A DNA stretch of 38,707 nucleotides from Roseibacillus sp. (GCA_022448985.1 JAKVCR010000038.1:6258-44964); one strand, 5' to 3'; positions 16,189-26,998 are shown, counted from the stretch's first letter. Notes: generated by a model from the letters alone, not told the origin. Program-made: numbers and translations.

Positions 16189-17091
16189 TTACTGCCCTCG
16201 CAAATGCCTCACCTCCGCGGGACCAACCACGAAATTCTCGGTTCCTGCCGGTTCCACCGCCCCCTTTTCCTCTACCTGGTACTGGAAAACCTTGAACGGC
16301 TTTACCCCCTTCACTTGCGACATGAGATAAACCCGGATGGCGAGCGGCTCACTCCCCTCTCCCCCCGGGAGATTCTTCACCGTAAACTGGACTTCGTTCA
16401 CACCGTCTCGCACTCCTCCGATAATCACCTCGGATTCCTTGGTGTTCTGATAGAGATGGCGGCTTATCCCGTTTACCATCACCCGCACCTCGCGCCCGGG
16501 ACAGTAGACATAAGTCTTCGCAATGTACTTCACCGGTCCACGTAGTATCACCTGCGGCTGTTCAACCCTTCCTGTCGGGAGGAACTCGGGCTTCTTCAGA
16601 TGGTCATAGTTCCCGGCCTCCAACTGCCGCCGCGCATCGGGAAGGCTGGCTAGGTTGAGGTAGTCCGCAGTATCATACTTCCAGCGATTACCCTCCTTTA
16701 CAAAAGACAGAACAAGCAGGTTATTAGGCGGCTTGCCTCCCACTTCAAAGTCCACCGGACCGAAGTAAATCATCTTGGCAGTAATCCCCTTTACCTTCAA
16801 ATCCAACAACTTGAGAGTGCGATTATCGGGCGGGCGAGCGGGCAGACTAAAGAGCGCGGACGCGAGCGGTCGGCGTTCGGAATAGATCCGGTTGGTAATG
16901 GCCGTCCTGCGATTGGTTGCGGTGTGCGCCTCCCATTTCCGGAAGTTCTTGGTTACCATTGCATTCCTCCAGTGCTGGTAAACCGCATCGAGATGCTTGA
17001 CCAGGACGGGGTCATGACCCTGCTGAGCGGTCGCTGGCAGGGCGACCGTGAGCAAAGTTACCCCCAGAAGGATCGAAAGCGAACGGATCAT
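16189..17091 (-). CDS. secreted protein of unknown function
   Basis: ATG 17091 gives 300 residues starting with a good signal peptide (MIRSLSILLG, hydrophobic core, cleavage likely after ATA before QQG). ATG 17109 is an in-frame alternative, directly preceded by AAGGGAG. The protein then has a helical segment about residues 30-60 (HLDAVYQHWRNAMVTKNF), a middle with KYDTADYLNLASLPDARRQL, and a C-terminal part that reads as a beta-sandwich of about 110 residues (YIAKTYVYCPGREVRVMVNG, EVQFTVKNLPGG, AIRVYLMSQVKG). Probably periplasmic. I do not recognise a named family. It is divergent from the hydrolase gene at 17162. Confidence 0.75.
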   Translation of the reverse strand: MIRSLSILLGVTLLTVALPATAQQGHDPVLVKHLDAVYQHWRNAMVTKNFRKWEAHTATNRRTAITNRIYSERRPLASALFSLPARPPDNRTLKLLDLKVKGITAKMIYFGPVDFEVGGKPPNNLLVLSFVKEGNRWKYDTADYLNLASLPDARRQLEAGNYDHLKKPEFLPTGRVEQPQVILRGPVKYIAKTYVYCPGREVRVMVNGISRHLYQNTKESEVIIGGVRDGVNEVQFTVKNLPGGEGSEPLAIRVYLMSQVKGVKPFKVFQYQVEEKGAVEPAGTENFVVGPAEVRHLRGQ

Positions 17092-17161
17092 GACGGAAAC
17101 TATGGACATCTCCCTTGCAGAATGAAAAATAAAATTCGCATCGTTCCTTTCTGGAAGCCCC

Positions 17162-18013
17162 GTGATCGACCAACTCGTCAAAGCACCCCCCATCGGCGAA
17201 GCCCGTGACCAGGAACTTCTCAAGGAAGCCCACTCCTTCATCTACTTCCACTCCCCTGGTGGGGACCTCGCGGCCCACTTCTTCTTCCCTCCCGGCCATG
17301 ACCCCAAGTCCGCAAGCGCCCCGGTCATTCTCTTCCTTCATGGCGGAATGTGGGATCTCTCCATGCCCACCCAGTTCGTGCCCCACGCCCTCCACTTTGC
17401 TGCCCGCGGCGCGGTCTGCATGTGCATCGAGTACCGTGTCTCAACCAAGGGCAACGCCAGCCCTGTCGACGCCCTTGAGGACACCGCCATGGCCATGGTC
17501 TTTCTCCGCAAGAACGCCGCCATTCTCGGCATTGATCCCGCTAGGATCGTGTTTGGTGGCGCGGGTTCCGGCGCACACCTCGCCCTCTGCTGCACCACCC
17601 TCCCTGAAATCGGGAAGGAACCCGGGGAGCACTTTCGCCCTTCCGCTCTTTTCCTCTTCAGCCCCCTTGTCAACACCACTCGCAAGGGAGTAGGAGGCGA
17701 GAGCTTTCCCTCCAGTAATGAAGCCAGGCTCTACAGCCCGTCGGAACACGTGCCCCAGCCAGACCTCGCTCCCTGCATGCTCTACCACGGGCGAAATGAC
17801 CGCCTTATCCCAATAGAACTGGTTGCCAAGTTTGCAAAGCGCTACGCAAAAAAGAAAAACAGCTGCGAGTTGATGGAGTTTGAGGGCGCGGGCCACACCT
17901 TCTTCAACTACAATTCACACCAGCAGAACTACGAGATCACCCTGCGTTCCGCAGACTGCTTCCTGGTCGACCTCGGAATCCTGGAACCCGATCCCCTCAT
18001 GGGCGAGTTCTAG
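17162..18013 (+). CDS. alpha/beta-hydrolase (esterase-like) with altered nucleophile elbow
   Basis: 283 residues beginning at GTG 17162. FLHGGMW is the oxyanion-hole HGG motif of the HSL/BD-FAE-like branch, IEYRVSTKG follows as usual, HGRNDRLIP supplies the acid Asp and EGAGHTFFN the catalytic His. At the nucleophile elbow, where relatives read GGDSAGGHLA, this protein reads GGAGSGAHLA. The expected Ser is Gly and a Ser comes one residue later. It may use the shifted Ser or be inactive. There is no signal peptide, so it is cytoplasmic. It lies 8 bp before the GNAT gene, likely in one transcript. Confidence 0.82.
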   Translation: MIDQLVKAPPIGEARDQELLKEAHSFIYFHSPGGDLAAHFFFPPGHDPKSASAPVILFLHGGMWDLSMPTQFVPHALHFAARGAVCMCIEYRVSTKGNASPVDALEDTAMAMVFLRKNAAILGIDPARIVFGGAGSGAHLALCCTTLPEIGKEPGEHFRPSALFLFSPLVNTTRKGVGGESFPSSNEARLYSPSEHVPQPDLAPCMLYHGRNDRLIPIELVAKFAKRYAKKKNSCELMEFEGAGHTFFNYNSHQQNYEITLRSADCFLVDLGILEPDPLMGEF

Positions 18014-18021
18014 CTCGAAAC

Positions 18022-18549
18022 ATGCAACCGGGGGTCCTGCTCCTTCGGACCAGCAATTTGAAAACTGAACCATCTGATTCGAGGATCCGCGAAGCAATTC
18101 CCGAGGACATTCACGAACTTCACTCCCTGGTCTGCGAGTTGGCCGACTACGAAAATCTCGGCCACACTGTGATCTCCACCCCCACTGACCTCCAGGAGGC
18201 CCTCTTCTCTGAGACTCCCCGGGCGGAAGCCCTCGTGGCCGAGACTCCCGGCGCAACTGGAGCTGAATCTCCCTTCCGACTGTCGGGAATGGCCATCTTT
18301 CACCCCTCCTTTTCCACCTTTACCGGACGTCCAGGCCTCTGGCTGGAAGACGTCTACGTCCGCCCGGAATGCCGCGATGCGGGCATCGGCAAAGCCTTTC
18401 TCGAGCGCTTCCTTACCATCGCCCGCGAACGTGGCTGCGCCCGGGCGGAGTGGTCGGTCCTCGACTGGAACACCCCTGCTATCAAGTTCTATGAACGACT
18501 CGGCGCTACCATCATGCCCGACTGGCGTATTGCGCGGATGGACCTGTAA
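18022..18549 (+). CDS. GNAT acetyltransferase, diamine/spermidine N-acetyltransferase-like
   Basis: Transfers acetyl from acetyl-CoA to an amine. The core reads IREAIPEDIHELHSLVCELADYE, then LWLEDVYVRPECRDAGIGKAFL, where RDAGIGK is the acetyl-CoA pyrophosphate loop (Q/R-x-x-G-x-G/A). It ends with EWSVLDWNTPAIKFYERLGA, the SSAT-type C-terminal signature. At 175 residues it is the usual length. About 20 residues before IREAI are not conserved, so a later start is possible. Polyamines or related diamines are the best substrate guess from family resemblance. Confidence 0.87.
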   Translation: MQPGVLLLRTSNLKTEPSDSRIREAIPEDIHELHSLVCELADYENLGHTVISTPTDLQEALFSETPRAEALVAETPGATGAESPFRLSGMAIFHPSFSTFTGRPGLWLEDVYVRPECRDAGIGKAFLERFLTIARERGCARAEWSVLDWNTPAIKFYERLGATIMPDWRIARMDL

Positions 18550-18666
18550 AAGACTGCACCACATTCTCCCCCTGCAGATCATGGTTCCCATTTCATCTCC
18601 TCACCCCTGCCTCCCATCCGGGGAATGGCTGATCGCGGTTACATTTCCGCGTTCGGTTCAACGGGG

Positions 18667-18695
18667 CTTGCACCCGGTGTGATGATCTGTAGCTT
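18667..18695 (+). promoter_or_regulatory. promoter of the DUF4399 gene
   Basis: CTTGCA (18667-18672), a 17-nt spacer and TAGCTT (18690-18695), 21 nt before the start codon. The -10 matches the TAGnnT form common in this window. Confidence 0.5.
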
Positions 18696-18716
18696 CGTGG
18701 CACAACTCATCCCACC

Positions 18717-19172
18717 ATGATCAGAAACACACTACTCGTTGCCATTGCCTTAACCGGCTCGCTCGTCACCGTCTCCGCCCAGGACGCCCCCAAACCGCCT
18801 AACCCTCTGGAGACTCCATCGCCCAAGGGTGCCCGGGTCTACATCATGGGTCTCAAGGACGGCAAAACCGTCAAAAGCCCGGTCACCATCCGCTTTGGAC
18901 TCAAGGGCATGGGCGTCTGCCCTGCCGGCACCTATCTCCCCGACACCGGGCATCACCACCTCCTGGTCAACATGGACGTCTCGGAACTCGATGCCAAGAT
19001 GCCCATTCCCTCCATCGAAGGAAAATGCCTCCACTACGGCAAGGGCCAGACCCAGGTCACCCTCGATCTGCCCAAGGGCAAGCACACTCTCCAACTCGCC
19101 TTCGCCAACTTCGCCCACATCCTCCACAAGCCTGCCGTGGTCTCCAAGAAGATCACCATCACTGTGGAGTAA
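18717..19172 (+). CDS. secreted DUF4399 protein
   Basis: 151 residues. A signal peptide covers about 1-21 (cleavage after VSA). The mature part has the DUF4399 hallmarks: VTIRFGLKGMGVCPAG, DTGHHHLLVNMD, HYGKGQTQVTLDLPKGKHTLQL and a final strand SKKITITVE. The triple-His cluster and the later HILHK are conserved in the family and suggest metal binding, but the family's function is unknown. Two Cys (in GVCPAG and GKCLHYG) could form a disulfide. It has its own promoter and a hairpin after its stop. Confidence 0.85.
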   Translation: MIRNTLLVAIALTGSLVTVSAQDAPKPPNPLETPSPKGARVYIMGLKDGKTVKSPVTIRFGLKGMGVCPAGTYLPDTGHHHLLVNMDVSELDAKMPIPSIEGKCLHYGKGQTQVTLDLPKGKHTLQLAFANFAHILHKPAVVSKKITITVE

Positions 19173-19232
19173 AGATCGCCCATATTTACCAAATCATCGA
19201 GGGATCTCCCATCCCCCTTAAAAGAGCATATC

Positions 19233-19259
19233 AAGCCGGCGAGCATCCCTCGCCGGCTT
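19233..19259. terminator. hairpin between convergent DUF4399 and gltD genes
   Basis: AAGCCGGCGAG pairs with CTCGCCGGCTT over 11 bp around the loop CATCC. It sits between the ends of two converging genes and could stop transcription from both sides. It lacks a long U tract on either strand, so it may be a weak intrinsic terminator. Confidence 0.6.
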
Positions 19260-19293
19260 CACTGTGGGATCCCGGCACTCCTCCGGGTTTCTC

Positions 19294-20793
19294 CTACGGA
19301 AGCTGGGTGCTCCCCATCAGATAGCGATCACATTCCCGAGCCGCTCCCCGCCCTTCGTTAATCGCCCATACAACCAGGCTCTGACCGCGGCGCATGTCTC
19401 CCGCCGCAAAAACCCCTTCCACATTGGTGGTGTATTGTTCGTGCTCCGCCTTGACGTTGCTCCGGGCATCGGTTTCAAGCCCGAACCCTTCTACAATCTC
19501 CTGCTCAGGACCAAGGAATCCCATCGCCAGGAGGACTAGCTGACTCGGTAGAATGCGTAGCGTTCCCTCCGTCTCTACCGGAGAGAATCGCCCGGCTTCA
19601 TCTTTCCCCCAGGTAATGTCCACCACCTCGATACCAGACACATTGCCATCATCGTCCTTGATGAAACGCTTGGTCATGACGAGATACTTACGGGGCTCTT
19701 CCCCCTGCACGGCCTGTGCCTCCACCTGACCATAGTCGAGGGTATACACCTTGGGCCACTCGGGCCAGGGATTATCCGGAGCGCGCTCCGTTGGCGGCAT
19801 GGGCATGATTTCAAGCTGTATAACGCTTTTGCATTTCTGGCGCAGACTCGTCCCCACACAGTCTGTTCCGGTATCGCCCCCTCCAATGACAATCACATCT
19901 TTTCCTGTCGCGTTGAGCTTCTCCGGATTGGTTCCATCGAAATCGTGATCAAGCTGATGACTCGTGTTAACAGTGAGAAAATCCATGGCCATATGGACAC
20001 CCTTCGCATCCCGATTGTCGATCGGCAGATCTCGTCCCTTGGTGGCCCCACAGCACAGGACCGTAGCATCAAATTCCTTCGTCAGCCGCTCCTTCGACCA
20101 TTCCGGGTCTTTCCCGATATCGACACCTGTCACAAACTCAACCCCTTCTTCACGCATGAGGTTGACCCGGCGGTCAACGACCTCCCTCTTATCAAGTTTC
20201 ATGTTGGGAATCCCGTACATGAGCAATCCTCCAATTCGATCAGCCCTCTCAAACACGGTAACCTGATGACCCGCAAGGTTCAGCTGATCCGCACAGGCAA
20301 GCCCTGCAGGACCAGAACCAACCACCGCAACCTTCTTCCCCGTTCGCTTGGCAGGAACCTGGGGCGTAAACCACCCTTCTTCCCAGCCCCGGTCGACGAT
20401 GGAGCACTCGACATCCTTGATCGTGACGGGGGGTTCTATATAGCCGAGCACACAGGACCCTTCGCAGGGAGCCGGACAGACACGCCCGGTAAATTCTGGA
20501 AAATTATTGGTTTTGCGCAACCGCTCAAGTGCTTCCTGCCAGCGGTTGCGATACACGAGATCGTTAAACTCCGGGATGAGATTGTTAATCGGGCAACCGC
20601 TGGCCATACCGGAAATAAGAAGCCCCGTATGGCAGTAGGGAGTCCCGCAATCCATGCAGCGGGAACCCTGCTCCATCACTTTCTCGTCCGAGCGATGAGC
20701 ATGAATTTCCTTCCAGTCCTTGATACGCTCAAGCGGGGGGCGATTGGGAATCGTTTCCCGTTCGGTATCTAAGAATCCTGTTGCTTTTCCCAT
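19294..20793 (-). CDS. gltD: glutamate synthase small subunit
   Basis: NADPH-oxidising beta subunit of GOGAT, passing electrons to the GltB FMN. ATG 20793 ([12 protein letters not shown]) is the family start. The 499-residue protein has the N-terminal Fe-S Cys cluster ([16 protein letters not shown] ... CPINNLIP, then [12 protein letters not shown]). The FAD Rossmann motif is [17 protein letters not shown] and the NADPH motif [16 protein letters not shown]. The C-terminal [18 protein letters not shown] closes the FAD site. It lies 96 bp downstream of gltB in the same direction. Confidence 0.96.
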   Translation of the reverse strand: MGKATGFLDTERETIPNRPPLERIKDWKEIHAHRSDEKVMEQGSRCMDCGTPYCHTGLLISGMASGCPINNLIPEFNDLVYRNRWQEALERLRKTNNFPEFTGRVCPAPCEGSCVLGYIEPPVTIKDVECSIVDRGWEEGWFTPQVPAKRTGKKVAVVGSGPAGLACADQLNLAGHQVTVFERADRIGGLLMYGIPNMKLDKREVVDRRVNLMREEGVEFVTGVDIGKDPEWSKERLTKEFDATVLCCGATKGRDLPIDNRDAKGVHMAMDFLTVNTSHQLDHDFDGTNPEKLNATGKDVIVIGGGDTGTDCVGTSLRQKCKSVIQLEIMPMPPTERAPDNPWPEWPKVYTLDYGQVEAQAVQGEEPRKYLVMTKRFIKDDDGNVSGIEVVDITWGKDEAGRFSPVETEGTLRILPSQLVLLAMGFLGPEQEIVEGFGLETDARSNVKAEHEQYTTNVEGVFAAGDMRRGQSLVVWAINEGRGAARECDRYLMGSTQLP

Positions 20794-20889
20794 TACGTTG
20801 AAATGTGTTTGTCTGGCGGGAGCGAATCGCTCCGTGCTGGAACGCGACGCCAGTCCCTGCGCCACGATCGCGTTAGATTAATATCTGGT

Positions 20890-23800
20890 TCAGTTCCCCA
20901 CCTTGGCGTTTTCTTCGAATGCCGCAAGAATGACAGCTTCTCCTTCGAGTCCACTTTCTTCTGCTCTCTTGATGGCGTTGAGAACCCTCTCGTAGTCGGC
21001 CGGGAGCACCTTGAAGAACTTGGGCACGATGTTGCTCCAGTCATCAAGAAGCTTCTTCCCCTTGCTGCTTCCCGTGAGTGAAACGTGCTTCTCAATGCGA
21101 TCCTTAACCTCAGAGATCTCGCTGTCCCCACACTCGATCAAGGGATAGAGATTTACCATTGCCCGGTTGAGCTTGGACTCAAAGTCCCGGTTTTCATCGT
21201 ATACGTAGGCAACTCCACCACTCATTCCTGCCGCAAAATTGCGCCCGGTTCCACCAAGGCAGACTACCGATCCACCAGTCATGTACTCGCAGGCGTGGTC
21301 GCCCACTCCTTCAATCACCGCATGCACCCCGCTGTTGCGGACACAGAAGCGTTCACCTGCGACACCGGCAATATTAGCCTCCCCACTGGTCGCACCATAG
21401 AACGCCACATTGCCAATAATGATGTTTTCATCAGGAACAAAATCAGCGTGGGAGTTCCTTGGGGGGTAGACAATCATCTTGGTTCCGCAAAGACCCTTCC
21501 CAATATAATCGTTAGCGTCCCCTTCCAGCTCAAGCCTCATCCCTTTCGGACAGAACGCCCCGAAGCTTTGGCCTGCACTTCCCGTAAACTTCAGTTGGAT
21601 GGTATCCTCGGGAAGCCCTTCGGCACCATACCGGCGACTGATTTCGGCACCGGTAATCGTACCCACCACGCGATTGGTATTGAGAATAGGAAGTTCGGCA
21701 GAAACGTTCTCGCCAGATTCCAGCGCTGGCCTGCAGAGCTCCAGGAGGGTGGTGTTATCCAGGGCCCGGTCAAGCAGGTGATCCTGCGCCTGCATACAGT
21801 AGGTCCCCACCTGATCACTCACCTCCGGCTGATAAAGAATGTTGGAGTAATCAAGCCCCTTGGCCTTCCAGTGATCAATCGCCTTACGCATCTCCAGACG
21901 GTCGCAGTGCCCTACCATCTCATTGATCGTGCGGAAGCCGAGCTTGGCCATCAACTCGCGAACTCCTTCAGCGACGAAGTTCATGAAGTTCACCACGTTC
22001 TCCACTGCGCCGTTGAACTTTGCCCGGAGGCGCGGGTCCTGCGTAGCAACTCCAACAGGACAGGTATTTTTGTGACAGACCCGCATCATGAGGCAACCCA
22101 GAGTGACAAGCGGGGCGGTTGAAAATCCATACTCTTCCGCACCAAGCAGAGCTGCAATAACCACGTCCCGGGCAGTTTTGAGCTGCCCATCCGTCTCCAG
22201 AACAACCCGACTGCGCAGATCGTTAAGAAGCAGAGTCTGGTGAGTCTCCGCCAGCCCCAGCTCCCATGGGCATCCGGCGTGCTGAATGGAGGAGCGGGGA
22301 CTTGCTCCTGTCCCTCCATCGTGACCGGAGATGAGCACAACGTCCGCCTTCGCCTTCACCACACCTGCAGCCACTGTCCCAACCCCGATTTCTGAGACGA
22401 GCTTCACATTTACCCTCGCATTAACATTTGAATTCTTAAGATCGTGGATGAGCTCCGCCATATCCTCGATCGAGTAAATATCGTGGTGGGGCGGTGGAGA
22501 AATCAGACCCACCCCCGGGGTCGTGCCTCGAACTTTTGCAATCTGAGGAAGAACCTTGTGGCCCGGAAGCTCCCCTCCCTCCCCGGGCTTGGCACCCTGC
22601 GAAATCTTGATCTGCAGTTCCTCGGCATTGACGAGGTAGTGACTGTGGACTCCGAAACGTCCACTTGCGACCTGCTTGATGGCACTTTTTTTTGAGTCCC
22701 CGTTGGCCAGAGGTTCAAATCGAACCGGATCCTCTCCTCCCTCCCCTGTATTCGAGCGCCCGCCAACCCGGTTCATCGCTACCGCGAGTGCCTCGTGGGC
22801 CTCTTTGGAGATGGAGCCATAGGACATGGCTCCGGTTTTAAAGCGCTTCGCGATTTCGGAAGCAGGTTCGACCTCCTCCAGGGGAATCTCCCTCGTGGGG
22901 TCGAACTTGAACTCCATCAGTCCGCGCAAAGTGTAGAAATCCCGCGCCTGGTTATCGATCAGCTCACTGTATTCTCCGAAAAGATCATAGTCTCCGAGGC
23001 GGGTAGACTGCTGCAGAAGATGAATGCTCTGAGGATTGAAAAGGTGGCGTTCACCATCGGCACGCCACTGGTACAACCCCCCGGCATCCAGTGCCTCGTT
23101 CTCGACTTCCCGGGTCTTGAACGCGTCATCATGACGGATTTTTACCTCCTGAGAAATCACATCCAGCCCGATGCCCTCCACCCGCGAAGCGGTGCGACAG
23201 AAATACTTGTCGATGACCTCGTTATTAAGACCGACACATTCAAAAATCTGTGCTCCGCGGTAACTGGCAACCGTCGAGATCCCCATCTTCGACATGGTCT
23301 TGATCACCCCTTTGATGGAAGCCTTGAGGTACTTGGCGACTGCGCTGTTGTAATCATCGGAAAGCTCCCCGCTATCAATCATCGCAGCGATCGTATCGAT
23401 CGCCAGATACGGATTCACGACATCGACCCCATACCCGAGGAGCACTGCAAAGTGATGCACCTCCCGTGGTTCCCCGGATTCGAGCACGATGGAAACCTTA
23501 GTGCGGGTACCTCTGCTGATGAGGTGATGGTGAAGTCCCGCCACAGCCAGGAGAGCCGGGATGGGGGCATGTCTCTCGTCCACTCCACGATCCGAAAGAA
23601 TGAGAATATTCACCCCTTCGCCGATAGCTGAATCAGCAGCAGCAAAGAGACTGTCCATCGCTTGCTCGAGATCTGGACCAAAAACAGCGCCCTCAGAACC
23701 CCGTGGATCGACATCACCTGAAATAACCTCATCAACGGATCCTGAATCCTCCCCCTTGAAGGTGTAGAGAATCGGAAGTGTCTGACTCTTGAAGCCCGCA

Positions 23801-25575
23801 CGATCAATGTTTTCCAGGGCCGTAAGAGAGGAGCTGTCAATGATCGGATTTTCTAGCCTGATCATTCGGCAATTCTCTGGCCGGGGATGGAGAATGTCCT
23901 GTTCTGAGCCCACGAAGGTTACACTCGCGGTAATCAATTCCTCGCGGATTGGGTCAATCGCGGGATTAGTAACCTGGGCAAAGAGCTGGCGAAAATAATT
24001 ATAGAGCAGCTGGGAGCGGTCCGAAAGCACGGCCATCGGAGCATCATTCCCCATGGAGCCCAGAGGTTGGTTCCCTGTCTCGACCGAAGGCCCAAGAATG
24101 AACCTCTTATCTTCAAAGGTATATCCAAATGCCCGGTTACACTGGATAAGATCATAGCCCTTGACGCGCTCCCTGGGATCAAATTTAGCCAACTCATCAA
24201 AGTGAAGTCGATTGGCGCTCAACCATTCACCGTAAGGATTCTCCTGGGCGATCTCTTCCTTAACTTCTTCATCTCCCACAATGCGCCCCTTGTTCGTATC
24301 GACCAGAAATATCCGGCCGGGCTCAAGGCGGCCCTTTTTCACCACCGTGGCAGGATCAACTTTGAGGACTCCAACTTCTGACGCCATAATGACAAGGTCG
24401 TCAGAAGTAACGTAGTAGCGGGAAGGACGGAGGCCATTCCGATCAAGAACGGCACCGATGGAAATCCCATCACAGAAGGCGATTGAAGCTGGTCCGTCCC
24501 ATGGCTCCATCATGCAGGCATGATACTCGTAAAAATTTTTCTTGGTCTCAGTCATGTGCTCATGCTTTTCCCAAGGCTCAGGAATCATCATCATGACCGC
24601 ATGCGGCAACGAGCGACCGGAAAGAACAAGAAACTCAAGGCAGTTATCAAACATCGCGGAGTCTGATCCATCATCGCGAATGATAGGCAGAAGCTTCTCC
24701 AGGTCCTTACCCAGGACCCCACTGTCAAGCAGTTGCTGCCTTGCCTGCATCCAGTTCGCATTACCCCGCATCGTGTTGATCTCTCCGTTGTGCGACATGT
24801 AGCGAAAGGGCTGCGCGCGAGGCCAACTGGGGAAGGTGTTCGTGCTGAAGCGCGAATGAACCAATGCCATCGCAGACTCCATATCCGGATGATGCAGGTC
24901 CGGGAAATACTCTCCAAGCTGACCGGTGGTCAGCATCCCCTTGTAGACAATTGTCCGGGCCGAAAGAGTCGCCGAATAAAAGAAGTCCCCTCCATCCAGG
25001 GCGCTGTAGCGAACTGCATCGGAAGCGCGGCGACGGATGACGTAGAGCTTCCGCTCGAAATCCTGATCATCGTCGATGTCATCGCTGCGGCCGATAAAGA
25101 TCTGCTTCATCAGAGGCTCACAGGCCCTGGAGTCCTCCCCCAGGATCTCACTTTTCACGGGAACATCGCGCCATCCGAGAACCGTCTGCCCCTCTTCCCG
25201 GACAATTCCCTCAAAGATTGACATCGCCTTGGAGCACGCTGCTTCGTCAGGAGAGAGATACAGGAACCCCACAGCGTAGCGTCCTTCCCCGGGCAACTCG
25301 ATACCCAGATCGGAGGAGACCGCCTCAAAAAACTTGTGCGGCAACTGGAAGAAGAGCCCGGCGCCATCCCCGGTGTTCGCGTCACATCCACACCCTCCGC
25401 GGTGATCCATGTTCACACACATCTCCAACGCACCCTCGATAATACTGCGGGATCTCTGTCCTTTCAGATGACAAAGAAATCCTACCCCACAAGAGTCTTT
25501 CTCATGAATGGGATCATAAAGCCCCTGTTTCTGGGGCATTCCTGAGGCACGGGGAAGGCTTGGGCTCTCTTGCAT
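20890..25575 (-). CDS. gltB: glutamate synthase large subunit
   Basis: Alpha subunit of GOGAT, forming two glutamates from glutamine and 2-oxoglutarate. The 1561-residue protein is the usual length. The glutaminase nucleophile is the Cys of KDSCGVGF (residue 29), exposed after propeptide cleavage. FMN-barrel motifs include [43 protein letters not shown] and [11 protein letters not shown]. The 3Fe-4S cluster Cys are in [13 protein letters not shown] plus the preceding LGC. The C-terminal beta-helix ([20 protein letters not shown]) is present. ATG 25575 and ATG 25539 ([10 protein letters not shown]) are both possible starts; the second is nearer the usual family start. A hairpin lies just upstream. 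Confidence 0.96.
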   Translation of the reverse strand: MQESPSLPRASGMPQKQGLYDPIHEKDSCGVGFLCHLKGQRSRSIIEGALEMCVNMDHRGGCGCDANTGDGAGLFFQLPHKFFEAVSSDLGIELPGEGRYAVGFLYLSPDEAACSKAMSIFEGIVREEGQTVLGWRDVPVKSEILGEDSRACEPLMKQIFIGRSDDIDDDQDFERKLYVIRRRASDAVRYSALDGGDFFYSATLSARTIVYKGMLTTGQLGEYFPDLHHPDMESAMALVHSRFSTNTFPSWPRAQPFRYMSHNGEINTMRGNANWMQARQQLLDSGVLGKDLEKLLPIIRDDGSDSAMFDNCLEFLVLSGRSLPHAVMMMIPEPWEKHEHMTETKKNFYEYHACMMEPWDGPASIAFCDGISIGAVLDRNGLRPSRYYVTSDDLVIMASEVGVLKVDPATVVKKGRLEPGRIFLVDTNKGRIVGDEEVKEEIAQENPYGEWLSANRLHFDELAKFDPRERVKGYDLIQCNRAFGYTFEDKRFILGPSVETGNQPLGSMGNDAPMAVLSDRSQLLYNYFRQLFAQVTNPAIDPIREELITASVTFVGSEQDILHPRPENCRMIRLENPIIDSSSLTALENIDRAGFKSQTLPILYTFKGEDSGSVDEVISGDVDPRGSEGAVFGPDLEQAMDSLFAAADSAIGEGVNILILSDRGVDERHAPIPALLAVAGLHHHLISRGTRTKVSIVLESGEPREVHHFAVLLGYGVDVVNPYLAIDTIAAMIDSGELSDDYNSAVAKYLKASIKGVIKTMSKMGISTVASYRGAQIFECVGLNNEVIDKYFCRTASRVEGIGLDVISQEVKIRHDDAFKTREVENEALDAGGLYQWRADGERHLFNPQSIHLLQQSTRLGDYDLFGEYSELIDNQARDFYTLRGLMEFKFDPTREIPLEEVEPASEIAKRFKTGAMSYGSISKEAHEALAVAMNRVGGRSNTGEGGEDPVRFEPLANGDSKKSAIKQVASGRFGVHSHYLVNAEELQIKISQGAKPGEGGELPGHKVLPQIAKVRGTTPGVGLISPPPHHDIYSIEDMAELIHDLKNSNVNARVNVKLVSEIGVGTVAAGVVKAKADVVLISGHDGGTGASPRSSIQHAGCPWELGLAETHQTLLLNDLRSRVVLETDGQLKTARDVVIAALLGAEEYGFSTAPLVTLGCLMMRVCHKNTCPVGVATQDPRLRAKFNGAVENVVNFMNFVAEGVRELMAKLGFRTINEMVGHCDRLEMRKAIDHWKAKGLDYSNILYQPEVSDQVGTYCMQAQDHLLDRALDNTTLLELCRPALESGENVSAELPILNTNRVVGTITGAEISRRYGAEGLPEDTIQLKFTGSAGQSFGAFCPKGMRLELEGDANDYIGKGLCGTKMIVYPPRNSHADFVPDENIIIGNVAFYGATSGEANIAGVAGERFCVRNSGVHAVIEGVGDHACEYMTGGSVVCLGGTGRNFAAGMSGGVAYVYDENRDFESKLNRAMVNLYPLIECGDSEISEVKDRIEKHVSLTGSSKGKKLLDDWSNIVPKFFKVLPADYERVLNAIKRAEESGLEGEAVILAAFEENAKVGN

Positions 25576-25593
25576 ATTGGTTTCGATAATCAG

Positions 25594-25610
25594 CCCCGCA
25601 TGATGCGGGG
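25594..25610. repeat. inverted repeat in the gltB leader
   Basis: CCCCGCA and TGCGGGG form a perfect 7-bp stem around TGA, 19 nt upstream of ATG 25575. In the transcript it would be a stable hairpin close to the start and could affect initiation. There is no U tract after it on the minus strand, so it is not a terminator. Confidence 0.5.
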
Positions 25611-25660
25611 CAAAACAACGCCCTATCTGGGCCAGAATTTTGGAAGTGGGCGGGACGGGA

Positions 25661-25689
25661 AATATTTAGCGCCCCCGCATTCTGGTCAA
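25661..25689 (-). promoter_or_regulatory. promoter of gltB-gltD
   Basis: On the minus strand TTGACC (25689-25684) is followed by an AT patch TAAATATT (25668-25661). A 15-17-nt spacer can be drawn depending on the hexamer chosen. The leader would be about 80 nt and contains the hairpin at 25594-25610. Confidence 0.45.
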
Positions 25690-25803
25690 GCTCCGGATTG
25701 CCTCAGTTTACAGTCAGGAAGGCCCACGATGATCGCTACAGCCCCCAGTAAAACACCGAAGCAGCCCCTCACAATAGTTCCGGAAGCTTAATAGTTGGAG
25801 AAA

Positions 25804-25831
25804 TTGACCTCCAAGAGGAGGTCTGTAGCCC
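25804..25831 (+). promoter_or_regulatory. candidate promoter of the LapA-like gene, overlapping a hairpin
   Basis: TTGACC (25804-25809), a 16-nt spacer and TAGCCC (25826-25831). The spacer region contains a perfect 7-bp inverted repeat, GACCTCC-AAGA-GGAGGTC (25806-25823), that overlaps the -35 and could be an operator. The rest of the 357-nt gap between gltB and this gene shows nothing else. Confidence 0.4.
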
Positions 25832-25933
25832 TTTCCACTTCTGGAGAAATACGACCTTGGACCAGACTTAAAAGGCCCCGGTCCTGCCCGGGCCTCGCTC
25901 GACACCACCACCCATTCGTGAGAATCTTCATGG

Positions 25934-26206
25934 ATGAGTGGGGAAGAACCCGATTTACCTGCAATCGCAGAGCCAACTCCCGAGGGCAAAACTTCTCTCC
26001 TGGCCAAGCTGCGTATCGGCGCCCTCCTTGTGACTGCCGCGGTAGTCCTTATCATTGCGACCCTCAACTGGAAACCTGTCCCCATCGACCTCATGGGACA
26101 GGAAATCAACGTCTCTCTCTCCCTTCTCGTCATCGTGACTTTCTTTTGCGGGATCATTATCGGTTTTCTGCTCTCCCGTTTCCGGCCCTGGCGGAAACAC
26201 GACTGA
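25934..26206 (+). CDS. LapA/DUF1049-like membrane protein
   Basis: 90 residues with two membrane segments, about 25-45 and 60-80, joined by the short loop NWKPVPIDLMGQEINVSLS. The first segment ends in TLNWKPV and the second contains GIIIGFLLSRF, the LapA (DUF1049) pattern. LapA in E. coli works with LapB in control of LPS assembly. No lapB is adjacent, so the functional link is by family only. A Glu/Pro-rich N-terminus of about 20 residues precedes the first segment. It ends 18 bp before the next gene, suggesting one transcript. Confidence 0.75.
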   Translation: MSGEEPDLPAIAEPTPEGKTSLLAKLRIGALLVTAAVVLIIATLNWKPVPIDLMGQEINVSLSLLVIVTFFCGIIIGFLLSRFRPWRKHD

Positions 26207-26224
26207 TTTCACCCGCCTCCCTTC

Positions 26225-26998
26225 ATGCCTTACTCCCAATCCGTCAGTCGCTGGTGCTTCAATACCTTCTCCCTTGAGGATCTCGCCGAACGCGCTGCGA
26301 GCCTCGGACTGAAGGGCATCGATCTTCTTCACCCCGGCGAAGTCGCTGCCGTCCAATCCTTCGGCCTGACCTGTCCCGTCACTGCTGCCCCGGAACACGA
26401 GAGCGGATTGGGATGCATTGAGCGGGCTTTCAATCGGCGGGAACACCACGACACCCTGGTCGAAATCTACCGTGAACTTATTCCCGCCGCCGCGGAGTCC
26501 GGCATCCCGCATGTAATCACCTTTAGCGGGAACCGCGAAGGACTCTCAAGCCAGGAGGGGCTTGATAACTGCACCGCCGGACTGGAGCGAATTCTTCCCC
26601 TGGCGGAAGAACACGATGTCGTCCTCGTCATGGAACTCCTTAATTCAAAGATCGACCATCCCGACTACCAGTGTGACCACACCAACTGGGGCATTGAACT
26701 CTGTAAGAAGACCGCCCATCCCCGCTTCAGGCTCCTCTATGACATTTACCACATGCAGGTCATGGAAGGAGATGTGATTGCCACCATCCGCGAAAACATA
26801 GATTACTTCGCTCATTTCCACACTGCCGGTGTCCCCGGCCGCCACGAACTCGGTCCGGAACAGGAGCTCAATTATCCGGCCATTGCACGTGCCCTCGCCA
26901 CCACCGGTTACTCCGGCTTCGTGGGTCATGAGTTTGTTCCTACCGCCGAAGATCCCTTTGTCTCTCTCGCCGAAGCTGTGCAAAGCTGGACCCCCTGA
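26225..26998 (+). CDS. hydroxypyruvate isomerase-like TIM-barrel protein
   Basis: 257-residue xylose-isomerase-like barrel of the Hyi family, which interconverts hydroxypyruvate and tartronate semialdehyde. ELLNSKIDHPDYQCDHTNWG contains the first metal Glu, LLYDIYHMQVMEGD the Asp-x-x-His pair, HFHTAGVPGRHELGPEQELNYP the catalytic loop and GHEFVPT the last metal Glu. These are the most conserved Hyi segments, so metal-dependent isomerase activity is likely. No glyoxylate carboligase or tartronate semialdehyde reductase is nearby, so another sugar or hydroxyacid substrate remains possible. Confidence 0.87.
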   Translation: MPYSQSVSRWCFNTFSLEDLAERAASLGLKGIDLLHPGEVAAVQSFGLTCPVTAAPEHESGLGCIERAFNRREHHDTLVEIYRELIPAAAESGIPHVITFSGNREGLSSQEGLDNCTAGLERILPLAEEHDVVLVMELLNSKIDHPDYQCDHTNWGIELCKKTAHPRFRLLYDIYHMQVMEGDVIATIRENIDYFAHFHTAGVPGRHELGPEQELNYPAIARALATTGYSGFVGHEFVPTAEDPFVSLAEAVQSWTP

